From Lentisphaerota bacterium (GTDB lineage: Bacteria; Verrucomicrobiota; Lentisphaeria; Victivallales; Victivallaceae), in NCBI GenBank assembly GCA_024225035.1, contig JAAEMX010000001.1, positions 1 through 64,000 on the forward strand: 64,000 nt of DNA. The letters run 5' to 3'. The notes under the pieces were generated by a model. The model was not told the DNA's origin. It saw nothing but the letters and a program-made list of their open reading frames with translations, and did not search any database. The position numbers and the translations under genes are program-made. This document shows positions 54,323 through 63,471 of the stretch, one piece after another (positions within the stretch are counted from its first letter, which is position 1; every line of letters starts with the position of its first letter).

Positions 54323-56125
54323 ATGATGCTGATTCTCGTTTTGGCTGCAGTTTTTATGTTTGACCTGCACAACATCATTCGTGCCAAAATAAAACTCGAA
54401 ACGGCTGAGCAGGCTGCAGCTTTATCAGCAGCCAACTGGCAAAAGGAAAGCCTGAACCTGATTGGTGAAATAAATTTAATCAAAGCGTGTGATGTACTTA
54501 TTTCAGACATTCCGCCGACGAGTGACTCCCCCGAAGATATAGAAGCTTCCAGTAAGGCTCTGACGGAAATGCAGTCACGCGTATCTTTTGCCGGACCGCT
54601 TATTGGCTTTGGGGCTGCCCAGCAAGCTGCTAAAAATAATGGAGTCAATATTTTTGACAGTGATTCTGAAGCAGGCACTCAGTCATGGAAAACTGTTCAC
54701 ACTGATATGGATGACTATTTATCCAAGCTGCAGGAGGATCCAAGATACCAGCCGCCAGCCGCGCCGCAATTCGTAAATCATTATAACTGGCATGAACCTT
54801 ATGTTCAGATGTTACAGCTAATAAGAAATCAAGGGCTTGCGGTCAGGCCTAACGGTCGTTTTCCGGGTTTGGAATCAGTTGAGCCTGGATTTCTGACGGA
54901 TAGGTATCTTTACGATGCTATCATCGGGCAGCTATGGTGTCAGCCGACACTGAACGTTATTATCAAATATCCTGACTCCTACTGGGAAGGGAAATGGTGG
55001 AGTATAACTTATCAAAACACCAACTTTCCTGAAGAGAGCGAAATTTACACCCTTGGTTTAGAGTATCGAGGAGGAGAGTCTGCTCGTGAAACTGTTTTCG
55101 AACCGGCAGAAGCTTCTATTCGTTCATTAGCTGCAGCAAGAGGGCTCAATGTTTCTGAATGGAAAGTCCTTCGTTATGTTACATGGTGTATTTATGACAG
55201 CACCTGGTTTGCGGAATCAAGCAATTATTCGGGGCCGGATCTGACCTGGTGGCGGGGAGGACGATTTTTGCGGCAGGACATACGTCAAAGTGCCCTTTAT
55301 GGCGGAGCCGTAGCTTATGCTGAGTGTTATCAGCATATCAAGCTGGCCAGTCAGTATAAATCGCGAATGCTGCGCCCGATATCACCTGATAATCCCAGCT
55401 ATGAAAAAGACCTGGTGGCAAAGGCTAAATCGGCGTTTGAGAATGATGTTGTTACAAAGATGAATGAACAATACGTCAAAGTCGGAAATGATATGGGGCG
55501 TGATAATGAACCTGGTGGAGTAGTTGCAAAACCTCTTGGGCAACTGCCGAACGGTCAGGCTCCTACTGCCGCGGTCATGGTTCTTCCGGTATTTGACCGT
55601 GCGGTAATGATTCCCAGCACAATGCAGGGGTATCGTGCCATGCGGGTAGATTTTACTGACCTTGAACGTTTTTTGATTTGGTTGGCTGATGTCGATGATT
55701 TGAACAGTCCGGGGTCTGCTCCCCCTTCCGGAACAGAAAAGTATTTACTTGCTTTACAGCGTTTGAATAACCCTGAGTACCGAAAGCAGGGATGGAATAA
55801 TGACTTCAGCAGCAGTTCAGTCTCTGATGAACACTCTTATTTCAATGATGATTACAGGTACGACTCAATTTTAAATCAGGCGGGAGCCGGATGGCTTCAG
55901 CAGATATGGCTTGGCAGCGACGGCTCCGTTGCTGGCGACTTAAGTGCTGGCGGTGAAATCCGTGTTGTGGAGCGGGGCTACAATACTGCTTACTATCTTG
56001 GGAACAGGTATTTCTTGAGAAGTGGCGGTAATAATACCCTGATAACAAATGAACAAATGATTTGTCGTTGGCCTCCAGGTGGAGGTAGTAACCCCGGAAC
56101 TAGAATTGGCCCGCCAAGGCTTTAG
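54323..56125 (+). CDS. TadG-like protein, apparent frameshift at its start
   Basis: The open frame is 600 aa from ATG 54323, but it begins inside the TM helix. An ATG at 54246, overlapping the tadE-like stop, opens MIDKIYNYDIKKLMNNRG in another frame. One more G in the G4 run at 54295-54298 would join it to QVLVLAIIMMLILVLAAV, giving a proper TadG N-terminus. The large periplasmic part (Trp- and Tyr-rich) has no recognised domain and no von Willebrand motif could be confirmed. Confidence 0.65.
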   Translation: MMLILVLAAVFMFDLHNIIRAKIKLETAEQAAALSAANWQKESLNLIGEINLIKACDVLISDIPPTSDSPEDIEASSKALTEMQSRVSFAGPLIGFGAAQQAAKNNGVNIFDSDSEAGTQSWKTVHTDMDDYLSKLQEDPRYQPPAAPQFVNHYNWHEPYVQMLQLIRNQGLAVRPNGRFPGLESVEPGFLTDRYLYDAIIGQLWCQPTLNVIIKYPDSYWEGKWWSITYQNTNFPEESEIYTLGLEYRGGESARETVFEPAEASIRSLAAARGLNVSEWKVLRYVTWCIYDSTWFAESSNYSGPDLTWWRGGRFLRQDIRQSALYGGAVAYAECYQHIKLASQYKSRMLRPISPDNPSYEKDLVAKAKSAFENDVVTKMNEQYVKVGNDMGRDNEPGGVVAKPLGQLPNGQAPTAAVMVLPVFDRAVMIPSTMQGYRAMRVDFTDLERFLIWLADVDDLNSPGSAPPSGTEKYLLALQRLNNPEYRKQGWNNDFSSSSVSDEHSYFNDDYRYDSILNQAGAGWLQQIWLGSDGSVAGDLSAGGEIRVVERGYNTAYYLGNRYFLRSGGNNTLITNEQMICRWPPGGGSNPGTRIGPPRL

Positions 56126-56129
56126 GATA

Positions 56130-56789
56130 ATGATGAGAGCTTTCTTAAAACCTTTTGTAAAAGAAAATGGTCAAGCGACTGCAGAATTATGCGTTGCTAT
56201 GGTTGCGATTGTTGCTATCTTTCTGGGGATTATCGTTATTTCCGGGTTGGGCATTTCGAATATTAGAATGATTATTAACGCCAAGACATATGCTGAATAC
56301 GGAGCACATAATACAAATTTGATGCCGGGAGCTGGTACAGATATTTACAGCTGGGACTATGGACAAACCGGTTCGGGTGGCGATGGTTTACCTTTTACGG
56401 TTGACGACCAGTATATTTCATTTTCCGGTTCAGCTGATGCTACAGTTTATTATCGTCAGCAGTTTGAGTCAGCAACCGGCTCTGAAAGTGGTGTGATCTC
56501 TGATCCGGATGAAGAGTATGAATTCAGTCCGGTTAGCGGTTTGGGAGACTATGCAGAGCATAATTATGTCAAAAACTTCCCTGAAATGTTTGCGAGCGCA
56601 GCTGGCCTGATCAGCAGTTCAGCTCCCAGTAATATTGAAGAAGTCTTTACTTTGAGCCGAGACCAGTTTTCCGAAGAGGAGCTTAGAACTATTTCAAGAA
56701 CTTTTTATGCGCTTTTTGGGACAAACTTAAATAATATCGACTTGCGTTCAAATCGTTCTAATATTGTTTATATGCCTGCTTCACGCTAA
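56130..56789 (+). CDS. TadE/TadG-like protein
   Basis: A 219-aa protein with NGQATAELCVAMVAIVAIFL, a pilin-like start with the conserved Glu and one TM helix (about 15-40), then a periplasmic domain. ATG at 56130 or 56133, 4 nt after the preceding stop; upstream in-frame codons lie inside the previous gene. Third member of the triad. Confidence 0.65.
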   Translation: MMRAFLKPFVKENGQATAELCVAMVAIVAIFLGIIVISGLGISNIRMIINAKTYAEYGAHNTNLMPGAGTDIYSWDYGQTGSGGDGLPFTVDDQYISFSGSADATVYYRQQFESATGSESGVISDPDEEYEFSPVSGLGDYAEHNYVKNFPEMFASAAGLISSSAPSNIEEVFTLSRDQFSEEELRTISRTFYALFGTNLNNIDLRSNRSNIVYMPASR

Positions 56790-56944
56790 GTTTTTGAGAT
56801 AAATGATTTATCATAATTAAGCACCTGCCTGTTTTTTTGTGAATTAATATGAGGAAAAATTAAGGCTCAGCACTTAGCCTTCTTGTTACTAAGCTTTTTG
56901 AGTCTATATTACCTTGGGAAAAGTATAAAAAGAAAGGTAGATGG

Positions 56945-57397
56945 ATGATGAAAGTAGTTTCCGGCGGACAGACCGGAGTTGACAGGGCTGCACTTGATGC
57001 AGCTGTTGATAGTGAGCTTGTTACCGGTGGTTGGTGTCCTAAGGGAAGAATCGCTGAGGACGGTGTTATTGATATTAAGTACCCGCTGGAGGAAACAGCA
57101 ACATCTCTCTACCAGGAACGCACTCGCAAAAATGTTGAAGACAGCGATGCGACACTGATTATAAATGAAGGTAAATTGTCAGGTGGTACGGCCCTGACTG
57201 TAAAATGTGCCCAAACTGCAGAAAAGCCGGTTCTGGTAATTGACCCGAACGCCTCATCTTATAAACAGATAGAAACTTGGATAAAGCAGAACAACGTCAA
57301 GGTTTTAAATGTAGCCGGCCCAAGAGGCAGTACCAAGCCTGAGCTGTATGCTAAAGCCTATGATTTTTTAAGAAATTTATTCAGCAGGTTTAAATGA
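56945..57397 (+). CDS. Putative molybdenum carrier / YpsA-like SLOG protein
   Basis: A 150-aa Rossmann-like protein. The N-terminal VVSGGQTGVDRAALDAA, followed by GWCPKGRIAEDG and GGTALTVKCA, matches the cpYpsA/putative molybdenum carrier family of the SLOG superfamily, thought to bind nucleotide-like ligands. Its stop overlaps the next start (ATGA). Confidence 0.82.
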   Translation: MMKVVSGGQTGVDRAALDAAVDSELVTGGWCPKGRIAEDGVIDIKYPLEETATSLYQERTRKNVEDSDATLIINEGKLSGGTALTVKCAQTAEKPVLVIDPNASSYKQIETWIKQNNVKVLNVAGPRGSTKPELYAKAYDFLRNLFSRFK

Positions 57398-58242
57398 AGA
57401 ACTGGAATACAAGTGAAATATTACGCCTGATGCAGGAATGCGGTCGCATAGCGATGCATTATTACGACAATCCGCCGTTGGAAATTAAAGCGGATAAGTC
57501 AGTTGTGACTGCTGCAGATAAAGAAATTGAAAAATATTTATCAGAAGTATTCGATCGCCCTGAAGACGGGGTTTATCTCATTGGGGAAGAGACTGTCAAT
57601 ACTCGTTCGCGTGAATATGTTGGAAACGCTCTTAAAGGAACTGCGTGGATTGTAGATCCGATTGACGGAACTGCACCATATTCAGTACATTTCCCCGCCT
57701 GGGGAATTTCGATAGCACTGATGGTTAATGGTGTTATCACTGAGGGGGCAGTATTTCTGCCGCCGCAAAACGAATGTCTGATGACCGACGGGGATAATGT
57801 GCTTCACTGTAACGATGTTGCAGGAAGCGCTGAACTTGTTCCGTTTGAATTTAAGAAACATTCATTAAGCGTTGACGGCTGCATAAGTATATCACAGCTT
57901 GGAGCTAAGTATGGAAGGTTCACAATGCCAAATCAGGTTTTTGCCTGGAGTGGGTGTGTTGCTTCTTTTTACAGCGTTTTTACAGGCAGAATCCTGGCCT
58001 ATGTAGCTTCGGTTAAAATTTGGGATATTGCCGCGTCTCTGGCTTTGCTTAAGCGTTCAGGGATGGTAGGAATGAGTACAGACGGAAGAGAGTTGACCTG
58101 CAGCGTATGCGACGGGTTATTTGATTTGGATTTTGACGGGAAACATTGCTGGAAGTTGAAAGGTATGGCAGTTGTGGCGCCAAGCCGAGAAGCTGTCGAT
58201 TACGTAATTAATAATTCAGAAATTTCGGACAATAAAAAATGA
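57394..58242 (+). CDS. Inositol monophosphatase family protein
   Basis: A 282-aa Mg-dependent phosphatase fold. Metal ligands are visible in IGEETVN, WIVDPIDGTAPYS and the C-terminal KIWDIAASLAL. Substrate could be inositol phosphate, a sugar phosphate or PAP; the sequence does not decide. Coupled by 4-nt overlaps to both neighbours. Confidence 0.88.
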   Translation: MKNWNTSEILRLMQECGRIAMHYYDNPPLEIKADKSVVTAADKEIEKYLSEVFDRPEDGVYLIGEETVNTRSREYVGNALKGTAWIVDPIDGTAPYSVHFPAWGISIALMVNGVITEGAVFLPPQNECLMTDGDNVLHCNDVAGSAELVPFEFKKHSLSVDGCISISQLGAKYGRFTMPNQVFAWSGCVASFYSVFTGRILAYVASVKIWDIAASLALLKRSGMVGMSTDGRELTCSVCDGLFDLDFDGKHCWKLKGMAVVAPSREAVDYVINNSEISDNKK

Positions 58243-59606
58243 CTGCAAAACGTAAGAAAATTGCTCCCGGCCTGGTATATATAGCCAGTCTTGGATGCCC
58301 AAAGAATCTTGTAGATACTGAAGTAATGGCTGGCGTACTGGTTAGCGAAGGCTGGGGTCTGACTTTCAGCCCAGACGATGCAGATGTTTTTCTCGTAAAC
58401 ACCTGCGCATTTATACCACCTGCCAGAGAAGAGGCTTCAGAAGTCTTAACACAGGTAACTGCCTGGAAAAAACAGAATCCGAGACACCGCAAAGTTGTAG
58501 TAACCGGTTGCCTTGTGCAATGGGAACACATGGAACGTTTTCATAACGAATTCCCTGCAGTTGACCTTTGGGCCGGTATTGATGAAATTCCTAGTATCGG
58601 CAAAATTATGAAAAATCTGGTGAACGGAAAAATTGCTGACCGCAGAATAATGTGCAGCTGTGACCCAATGTTCATCTATGATGATGAGATGCCGCGTTTG
58701 AAGCTGACTTTGCCGCATGTAGCTTACATCAAAATTTGCGATGGTTGTGATAATCGTTGCTCATATTGCGCTATTCCTAACATAAGAGGTGATCTGCGCA
58801 GCCGTCCAATTGATTCAATTATAAGAGAAGCACATAACCTGCTCGAAGGCGGTGCGCGCGAATTGTTGGTAATGGCTCAGGACACTACAGCATTTGGCAT
58901 GGATAATGACCGTGGCGAAAGCTTTGCGAAACTGTTGCGTGAGCTTGACCAAATCAATGGTGATCACTGGTTGCGTGTGCTTTACACTCATCCGGCTCAT
59001 TTTAATGATAAGGTAATTGATGTTTTCAACAGCTCTAAGCACTTGCTGCCGTATATCGATATTCCGCTGCAGCATATTTCAGAGAACATCCTCAGCCGGA
59101 TGGGGCGCTTGATTTCAGGCGCTGATACTCGAAAACTTATGACAAAAATCCGCAAAGAAATTCCTGATATGGCGGTTCGTACAACTTTCATTACCGGGTT
59201 TCCAGGCGAAACAGAAGACAATTACAAGGAATTGAAAGATTTTGCTGCTGAACAACAGTTCGAACGCCTTGGCGTCTTTGCCTTTTACCCGGAACCGGGA
59301 ACTCCAGCTGCCGACTTTGAGGATCAGGTGCCGCATGAAGTCGCTGAGCAGCGGGCTGCAGAAATAATGCAGCAGCAAGCTAAAATTTCATTAAATTTTA
59401 ATCAAGGGCTTGTCGGAACGACATTTGATGTTATTATTGATTTTATAGAGAAGGACAAAGCTGTCGGCAGAACCTATATGGATGCGCCGGAAATAGATAA
59501 CGTTGTCATGCTGCCTGATGCGGCAAATTTGCAGGCCGGAGATTTCTGTAAGGCTAAAATAACCGCTGCCACAGAATACGAGTTGACAGCTAAGGTGGTT
59601 GATTAA
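58239..59606 (+). CDS. rimO: Ribosomal protein S12 methylthiotransferase RimO
   Basis: A 455-aa radical-SAM enzyme that methylthiolates an Asp of ribosomal protein S12. The N-terminal UPF0004 domain has SLGCPKNLVDTEVMAG with cluster Cys residues, the radical-SAM motif is CDNRCSYC, and a TRAM domain closes the C-terminus. NLVDTE and IPNIRGDLRSR separate it from MiaB. ATGA overlap with the previous gene. Confidence 0.95.
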   Translation: MTAKRKKIAPGLVYIASLGCPKNLVDTEVMAGVLVSEGWGLTFSPDDADVFLVNTCAFIPPAREEASEVLTQVTAWKKQNPRHRKVVVTGCLVQWEHMERFHNEFPAVDLWAGIDEIPSIGKIMKNLVNGKIADRRIMCSCDPMFIYDDEMPRLKLTLPHVAYIKICDGCDNRCSYCAIPNIRGDLRSRPIDSIIREAHNLLEGGARELLVMAQDTTAFGMDNDRGESFAKLLRELDQINGDHWLRVLYTHPAHFNDKVIDVFNSSKHLLPYIDIPLQHISENILSRMGRLISGADTRKLMTKIRKEIPDMAVRTTFITGFPGETEDNYKELKDFAAEQQFERLGVFAFYPEPGTPAADFEDQVPHEVAEQRAAEIMQQQAKISLNFNQGLVGTTFDVIIDFIEKDKAVGRTYMDAPEIDNVVMLPDAANLQAGDFCKAKITAATEYELTAKVVD

Positions 59607-59621
59607 TAGAGAAGGGAAAAA

Positions 59622-60224
59622 ATGAATCTTGCTAACTCATTAACCATCGCCAGAATTGTACTGATTTATATCTTTATGATTCTTGCAGCAAATGCGGGTG
59701 GAGAAATTGGTCCCGGACATTATGGGCCGCTGGTTCTGCGAATCATTGCGTTCGTTGTTGCATTGCTGGCCGCATTTACTGATCTTGCTGATGGTTATAT
59801 TGCCAGAAGATACAATCAGGTCACTGATTTCGGAAAACTCATGGATCCTTTGGCTGATAAAATATTCATGGTAACTACCATGTTGATGGTAGTGGAGTAC
59901 GAACTTATGCCTGCCTGGATCGTTGTTGTAATAATTTCCCGCGAATTTCTGGTTACCGGTTTGAGAATGCTGGCGATTCAGAAAGGTGAAGTTATTGCTG
60001 CTGACGGTTGGGGTAAGGCCAAGACATTCATGCAGATGATCATGATTTTTGTAGCGGGTCTTTCATGGCTGACTATTTTTGACTTGAGATCAGATGTCCT
60101 TTGGGGATTTCAGGTCTGGAGTATCTGGAGTGTTTGCCTATGGATAATTGCTGCAATAACAGTTTGGTCTGGAATGGGATATTTCGTTAAATATCGCCAT
60201 TTATATCTTTGCAAACTTGATTGA
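59622..60224 (+). CDS. pgsA: Phosphatidylglycerophosphate synthase
   Basis: A 200-aa integral membrane CDP-alcohol phosphatidyltransferase making phosphatidylglycerophosphate from CDP-diacylglycerol and glycerol 3-phosphate. The catalytic motif is present as DLADGYIARRY, then GKLMDPLADK. The N-terminal NLANSLTIARI is typical of PgsA. About five TM helices. Last gene of this operon, ahead of a terminator. Confidence 0.93.
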   Translation: MNLANSLTIARIVLIYIFMILAANAGGEIGPGHYGPLVLRIIAFVVALLAAFTDLADGYIARRYNQVTDFGKLMDPLADKIFMVTTMLMVVEYELMPAWIVVVIISREFLVTGLRMLAIQKGEVIAADGWGKAKTFMQMIMIFVAGLSWLTIFDLRSDVLWGFQVWSIWSVCLWIIAAITVWSGMGYFVKYRHLYLCKLD

Positions 60225-60237
60225 TGATACATTCCAG

Positions 60238-60267
60238 GCCCCGGTCAATTTGACCGGGGCTTTTTTT
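60238..60267 (+). terminator. Terminator of pgsA
   Basis: GCCCCGGTCA (60238-60247) and TGACCGGGGC (60251-60260), then seven T residues. A very stable structure, close to the 3' end of the convergent amt. Confidence 0.92.
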
Positions 60268-60272
60268 ATATA

Positions 60273-60908
60273 TCATTGCAAGGTAAAAATCTGAAATCCG
60301 CTGTAAGCTTCCATTCCATGTTCTCCAATATCAAGTCCACGCATTTCTTCGTCACGCCCAACTCGAATGCCGCAAGTGCATTTCAGAACCAGGAATATAG
60401 TCAGTGCGCAGGTGAGACTTGCGACTCCGATTACAGAAACCCCCAAAAGCTGTGTAACAAATGATTTGCCGTCCACAAATATGCCGACAGCCAACGTGCC
60501 CCATATTCCGTTTATAAGATGGACAGACACAGCTCCGACCGGGTCATCCAGTCTAAGCTTATCTATAATTAAAACAGCTACCACAACCAAAGCCCCGGCA
60601 AACATACCAATGAATATAGTGTATTTTATCGGGATGACATCAGCTCCAGCGGTTATCGCAACTAAGCCGGCAAGGTAGCCGTTTAAAACCATTGACAAAT
60701 CAGGCTTGCTTTGAATGAACCATGACACAATCATTGAGCTGATTATCCCTGAGGCCGCTGCTAGAGTGGTTGTAACCATCACATATGGGATCGGCGGATA
60801 GCACTGAACCGCCGTTAAAACCGAACCAGCCCAGCCACAACAAAAATACACCGATTGCAGCAAGCGGCAGACTGTGACCGGGGATTGGCCTGCATATGCC
60901 ATTGACAT
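60273..60908 (-). CDS. amt: Ammonium transporter Amt, 3' part (frameshifted)
   Basis: This frame carries the C-terminal third of an Amt/Mep channel from PYVMVTTTLAAASG onward, with GAVSVHLINGIWG holding the second pore His. It ends in a cytoplasmic tail with GLDIGEHGMEAY, the conserved Amt C-terminal motif that contacts PII. Its first about 45 codons are a shadow of the upstream frame. Deleting one base from the G3 run at 60787-60789 (plus strand) joins the two parts into a protein of about 440 aa. Confidence 0.75.
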   Translation of the reverse strand: MSMAYAGQSPVTVCRLLQSVYFCCGWAGSVLTAVQCYPPIPYVMVTTTLAAASGIISSMIVSWFIQSKPDLSMVLNGYLAGLVAITAGADVIPIKYTIFIGMFAGALVVVAVLIIDKLRLDDPVGAVSVHLINGIWGTLAVGIFVDGKSFVTQLLGVSVIGVASLTCALTIFLVLKCTCGIRVGRDEEMRGLDIGEHGMEAYSGFQIFTLQ

Positions 60909-61593
60909 ATTTGCCTAATCTTGGCCCCAGTACTACAATTCCTGCCAGAGCGGCCCAGCCGCCGACAGAGTGTACAAATGTTGAGCCCGCAAAATCGTGG
61001 AATCCAAGATCATAAAGCCAGCCTTTACCCCATCCCCACGAACCGATTACCGGATACACAAACGACACGTATATTGCGGAGAAAATCAGAAATGGGCCAA
61101 GCTTTATACGTTCAGCTACAGCTCCTGATACGATTGTAGCTGCTGTCGCTGCGAACATGCCCTGAAACAGGAAATCTGTCCAATAGGTGTATTGGCCAGA
61201 CGCATAACCTGCAAGTCCAGCTTCTCCGGCAGGGCAATTTAAGCCCAAGCCGTTAAAGCCTAATATATTGGCAATTCCCCAGTTGGCGTCAGGATACATC
61301 AGGCTAAAACCGATAGCAGCATAGCTAATCAGGCCTATAGCAACTACTGCTGTATTTTTGAATAAAATATTTACAGTATTTTTCGCTCTGGTCAACCCTG
61401 TTTCCAAGGCTGCAAAGCCAAGGTGCATAACAAAAACAAGAGCGGCTGCTATGACGATCCATAAATTGTTGATTGCAAACATAGCCGCATTTACATCCGG
61501 CACAGCAGTTAATTCGGCTGCAGAAGCAGGCAGTATAATGCTTCCAATCAGTAAAATTGCAGTGGTAATTTTAAGCAATGAAAAAGTTTTCAT
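60700..61593 (-). CDS. amt: Ammonium transporter Amt, 5' part (frameshifted)
   Basis: A cleavable signal peptide (about residues 1-26) and the first seven or so TM helices of Amt, including the pore entry motif DFAGSTFVHSVGG with the first pore His and GWFGFNGGSVL. After SADP the frame is wrong and the last about 25 codons are not Amt-like. In its repaired form it would move ammonium across the inner membrane under PII control. It lies downstream of glnK on the same strand. Confidence 0.8.
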   Translation of the reverse strand: MKTFSLLKITTAILLIGSIILPASAAELTAVPDVNAAMFAINNLWIVIAAALVFVMHLGFAALETGLTRAKNTVNILFKNTAVVAIGLISYAAIGFSLMYPDANWGIANILGFNGLGLNCPAGEAGLAGYASGQYTYWTDFLFQGMFAATAATIVSGAVAERIKLGPFLIFSAIYVSFVYPVIGSWGWGKGWLYDLGFHDFAGSTFVHSVGGWAALAGIVVLGPRLGKYVNGICRPIPGHSLPLAAIGVFLLWLGWFGFNGGSVLSADPICDGYNHSSSGLRDNQLNDCVMVHSKQA

Positions 61594-61651
61594 AATACTA
61601 ATTCTTTTTATTAATTGTTTATAGCTCTTTAATTGTAAATTATTCTAAGCA

Positions 61652-61993
61652 CTAACCAATCGCTTTATTGCCAGTTTCTCCGGTGCGTATCCTGATGCAT
61701 TGACTCAAAGTTTGAACAAAGATTTTACCGTCTCCTATGTTGCCGGTTTTTGCTCCGGCTATAATCGCTTCAATTGTTGGATCGATGAACTTTTCATTTA
61801 CAGCAATTTCAAGTCTTACTTTCTTGAGCAGATTAACTTCGATATCAGCACCACGGTAGTTTTCGTGATAGCCGCGCTGCTGTCCACAGCCTAATGCATT
61901 GGTTATGGACATCTTGTGTACATCTCTTTTGTACAGTTCCTGCTTGACGGCACTAAGCCTTTCCGGCTTGATGTAAGCAATTATTAGTTTCAT
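61652..61993 (-). CDS. glnK: PII signalling protein GlnK/GlnB without Tyr51
   Basis: A 113-aa trimeric nitrogen sensor. The T-loop and B-loop regions are clear ([27 protein letters not shown]). It aligns with E. coli GlnB without gaps through residue 51, where the uridylylated Tyr is Ile; Tyr46 is kept, and the cyanobacterial Ser49 is Ala. The ATG at 61993 has GGAGA upstream; an ATG 15 nt earlier overlaps that site. Operon glnK-amt. Confidence 0.92.
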   Translation of the reverse strand: MKLIIAYIKPERLSAVKQELYKRDVHKMSITNALGCGQQRGYHENYRGADIEVNLLKKVRLEIAVNEKFIDPTIEAIIAGAKTGNIGDGKIFVQTLSQCIRIRTGETGNKAIG

Positions 61994-62031
61994 GACATAT
62001 TTCTCCATTTTAGTTTGAATGACTTTTCTAA

Positions 62032-62048
62032 AGCAGATACTATGCCAA
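62032..62048 (-). promoter_or_regulatory. Sigma-54-type promoter of glnK-amt
   Basis: On the minus strand the sequence TTGGCATAGTATCTGCT has the -24 GG and -12 GC pairs separated by exactly 10 bp, matching TGGCAC-N5-TTGC with two changes. It would start transcription about 28 nt before the glnK start. The nitrogen role of the operon supports it. Confidence 0.6.
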
Positions 62049-62237
62049 AAACAATTTGAGGGGGGATTTGAGCTTAAGGAAAAATTCGGCTGGTATAATT
62101 GTTACATAACTGTAAAAACAAAAATGTAACAGTAACAAAAAGGGAGTACATATTTGAAGGACTGAAAATTACAAAATTGTACAAAAACACCATTGTTGAT
62201 ATTTCTGCACAATTGTAAGAACATTAAATGGAGCTGT

Positions 62238-63377
62238 CTAGCGTACGCAGCAATTTTTTAAAATCCTTTGTATTTTTGACAGGAAAATCTCATTCGCGTT
62301 TTCAGGTACGCCATAGTCAGCTAGCGATGAATGTCCTGATGTGTGTAAGGCCTTCACAATACATATTTTAACCTCTTGGTTATTAGGGGCCAGTTGAGCC
62401 AGGTCATTTTTAACAAACAGGTTATCATAGTCATTAGAGGCGACAAAGATTACATTTTTACCGACAGAGAGTGACTGTGCTCCCATAGAAGATTTATGAA
62501 CTATGAAAACATCACTGATAGTAGATAATTCTATCGTGTTATAGGTAGAATCAGCGATTATTATATTTTTCGCATTCAGCGACTCGATAACAGATTTCTC
62601 AATGCTGCCGTCTGTTTTGGGGTGATATGTTACAACTGCTTTCACGTCTGGCAATGAATTCATGGCATCTGCAAACTCTTTGAAATAAACTTCGTAATCA
62701 TCAGTCGTATCCCCGGCGAAAACGACAACTTCTTCCTTAGGAGATATTCCAAGCTTTTCTCTGATCTGTTCCGGTTTTGCTTCTTTATAGGTTTTGCTCC
62801 AGATGTTTAATGAAGGTGCTCCGGCAACAACCACATTTGCATGGTACTTTTTAGAGACTTGCTGGAAGCTTTCCTTAATCTTGTCTGCAGTAATAAATAA
62901 TGAGTTAACACTTCGCAGTTTTTCAAGAAACGGATCAACGTATGTAGAGTTTTTAAGCAAGTCGAAATTATCGTAGTATGCTATTTTATACGCATCATAG
63001 ATACAGTCTGCAAGTTGCGCTAAAGCTGCACTGGACATTCCAGTTACGATTACTTTAGGGTTTACGTTTGCTACCAGAAAAACAACGTCTTTTTTTGACA
63101 GTAGTTCTGATCTGCTTTTGATAAACGTTTCATTATTAAAGTCAGTAAGTTCAGCAGAGTATTTGTGCATCAGATTATCTGATGTATTGAATACATCATA
63201 GGCTTTGCCAATTCCAATGATTTCAGATGAAATATGATTTTGATCAAGAACAGTTTTGACTTCTTTAAAGGAATTAGCGTCCCCGTAATCGTAAGAGAGA
63301 AATAGTACATCTGCCGCAATAATGCTTTGAATACAGATTATAAATGCACAAAAAATGACTGCAATATACTTTAGCAT
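62238..63377 (-). CDS. Secreted GT-B-fold-like protein, unknown
   Basis: A 379-aa protein with a Sec signal peptide (about residues 1-20, ending IIA-A). It consists of two Rossmann-like halves; the second (KLGISPKEEVVVFAG, VVTYHPKTDG, ISDVFIVHKSSMGAQSL) resembles the nucleotide-sugar half of GT-B glycosyltransferases and UDP-GlcNAc epimerases. Activated sugars are not expected in the periplasm, so the role is unclear. The ATG at 63377 has GGAGGA upstream. Confidence 0.55.
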   Translation of the reverse strand: MLKYIAVIFCAFIICIQSIIAADVLFLSYDYGDANSFKEVKTVLDQNHISSEIIGIGKAYDVFNTSDNLMHKYSAELTDFNNETFIKSRSELLSKKDVVFLVANVNPKVIVTGMSSAALAQLADCIYDAYKIAYYDNFDLLKNSTYVDPFLEKLRSVNSLFITADKIKESFQQVSKKYHANVVVAGAPSLNIWSKTYKEAKPEQIREKLGISPKEEVVVFAGDTTDDYEVYFKEFADAMNSLPDVKAVVTYHPKTDGSIEKSVIESLNAKNIIIADSTYNTIELSTISDVFIVHKSSMGAQSLSVGKNVIFVASNDYDNLFVKNDLAQLAPNNQEVKICIVKALHTSGHSSLADYGVPENANEIFLSKIQRILKNCCVR

Positions 63378-63471
63378 GTGTCCTCCATTGCTGTTTCTTG
63401 ATTTGCTAAATAATAATAGCATTTTCTAAGATAGCTTAATGGATAATTTTGTCAATGGCAGGAATGCAACT

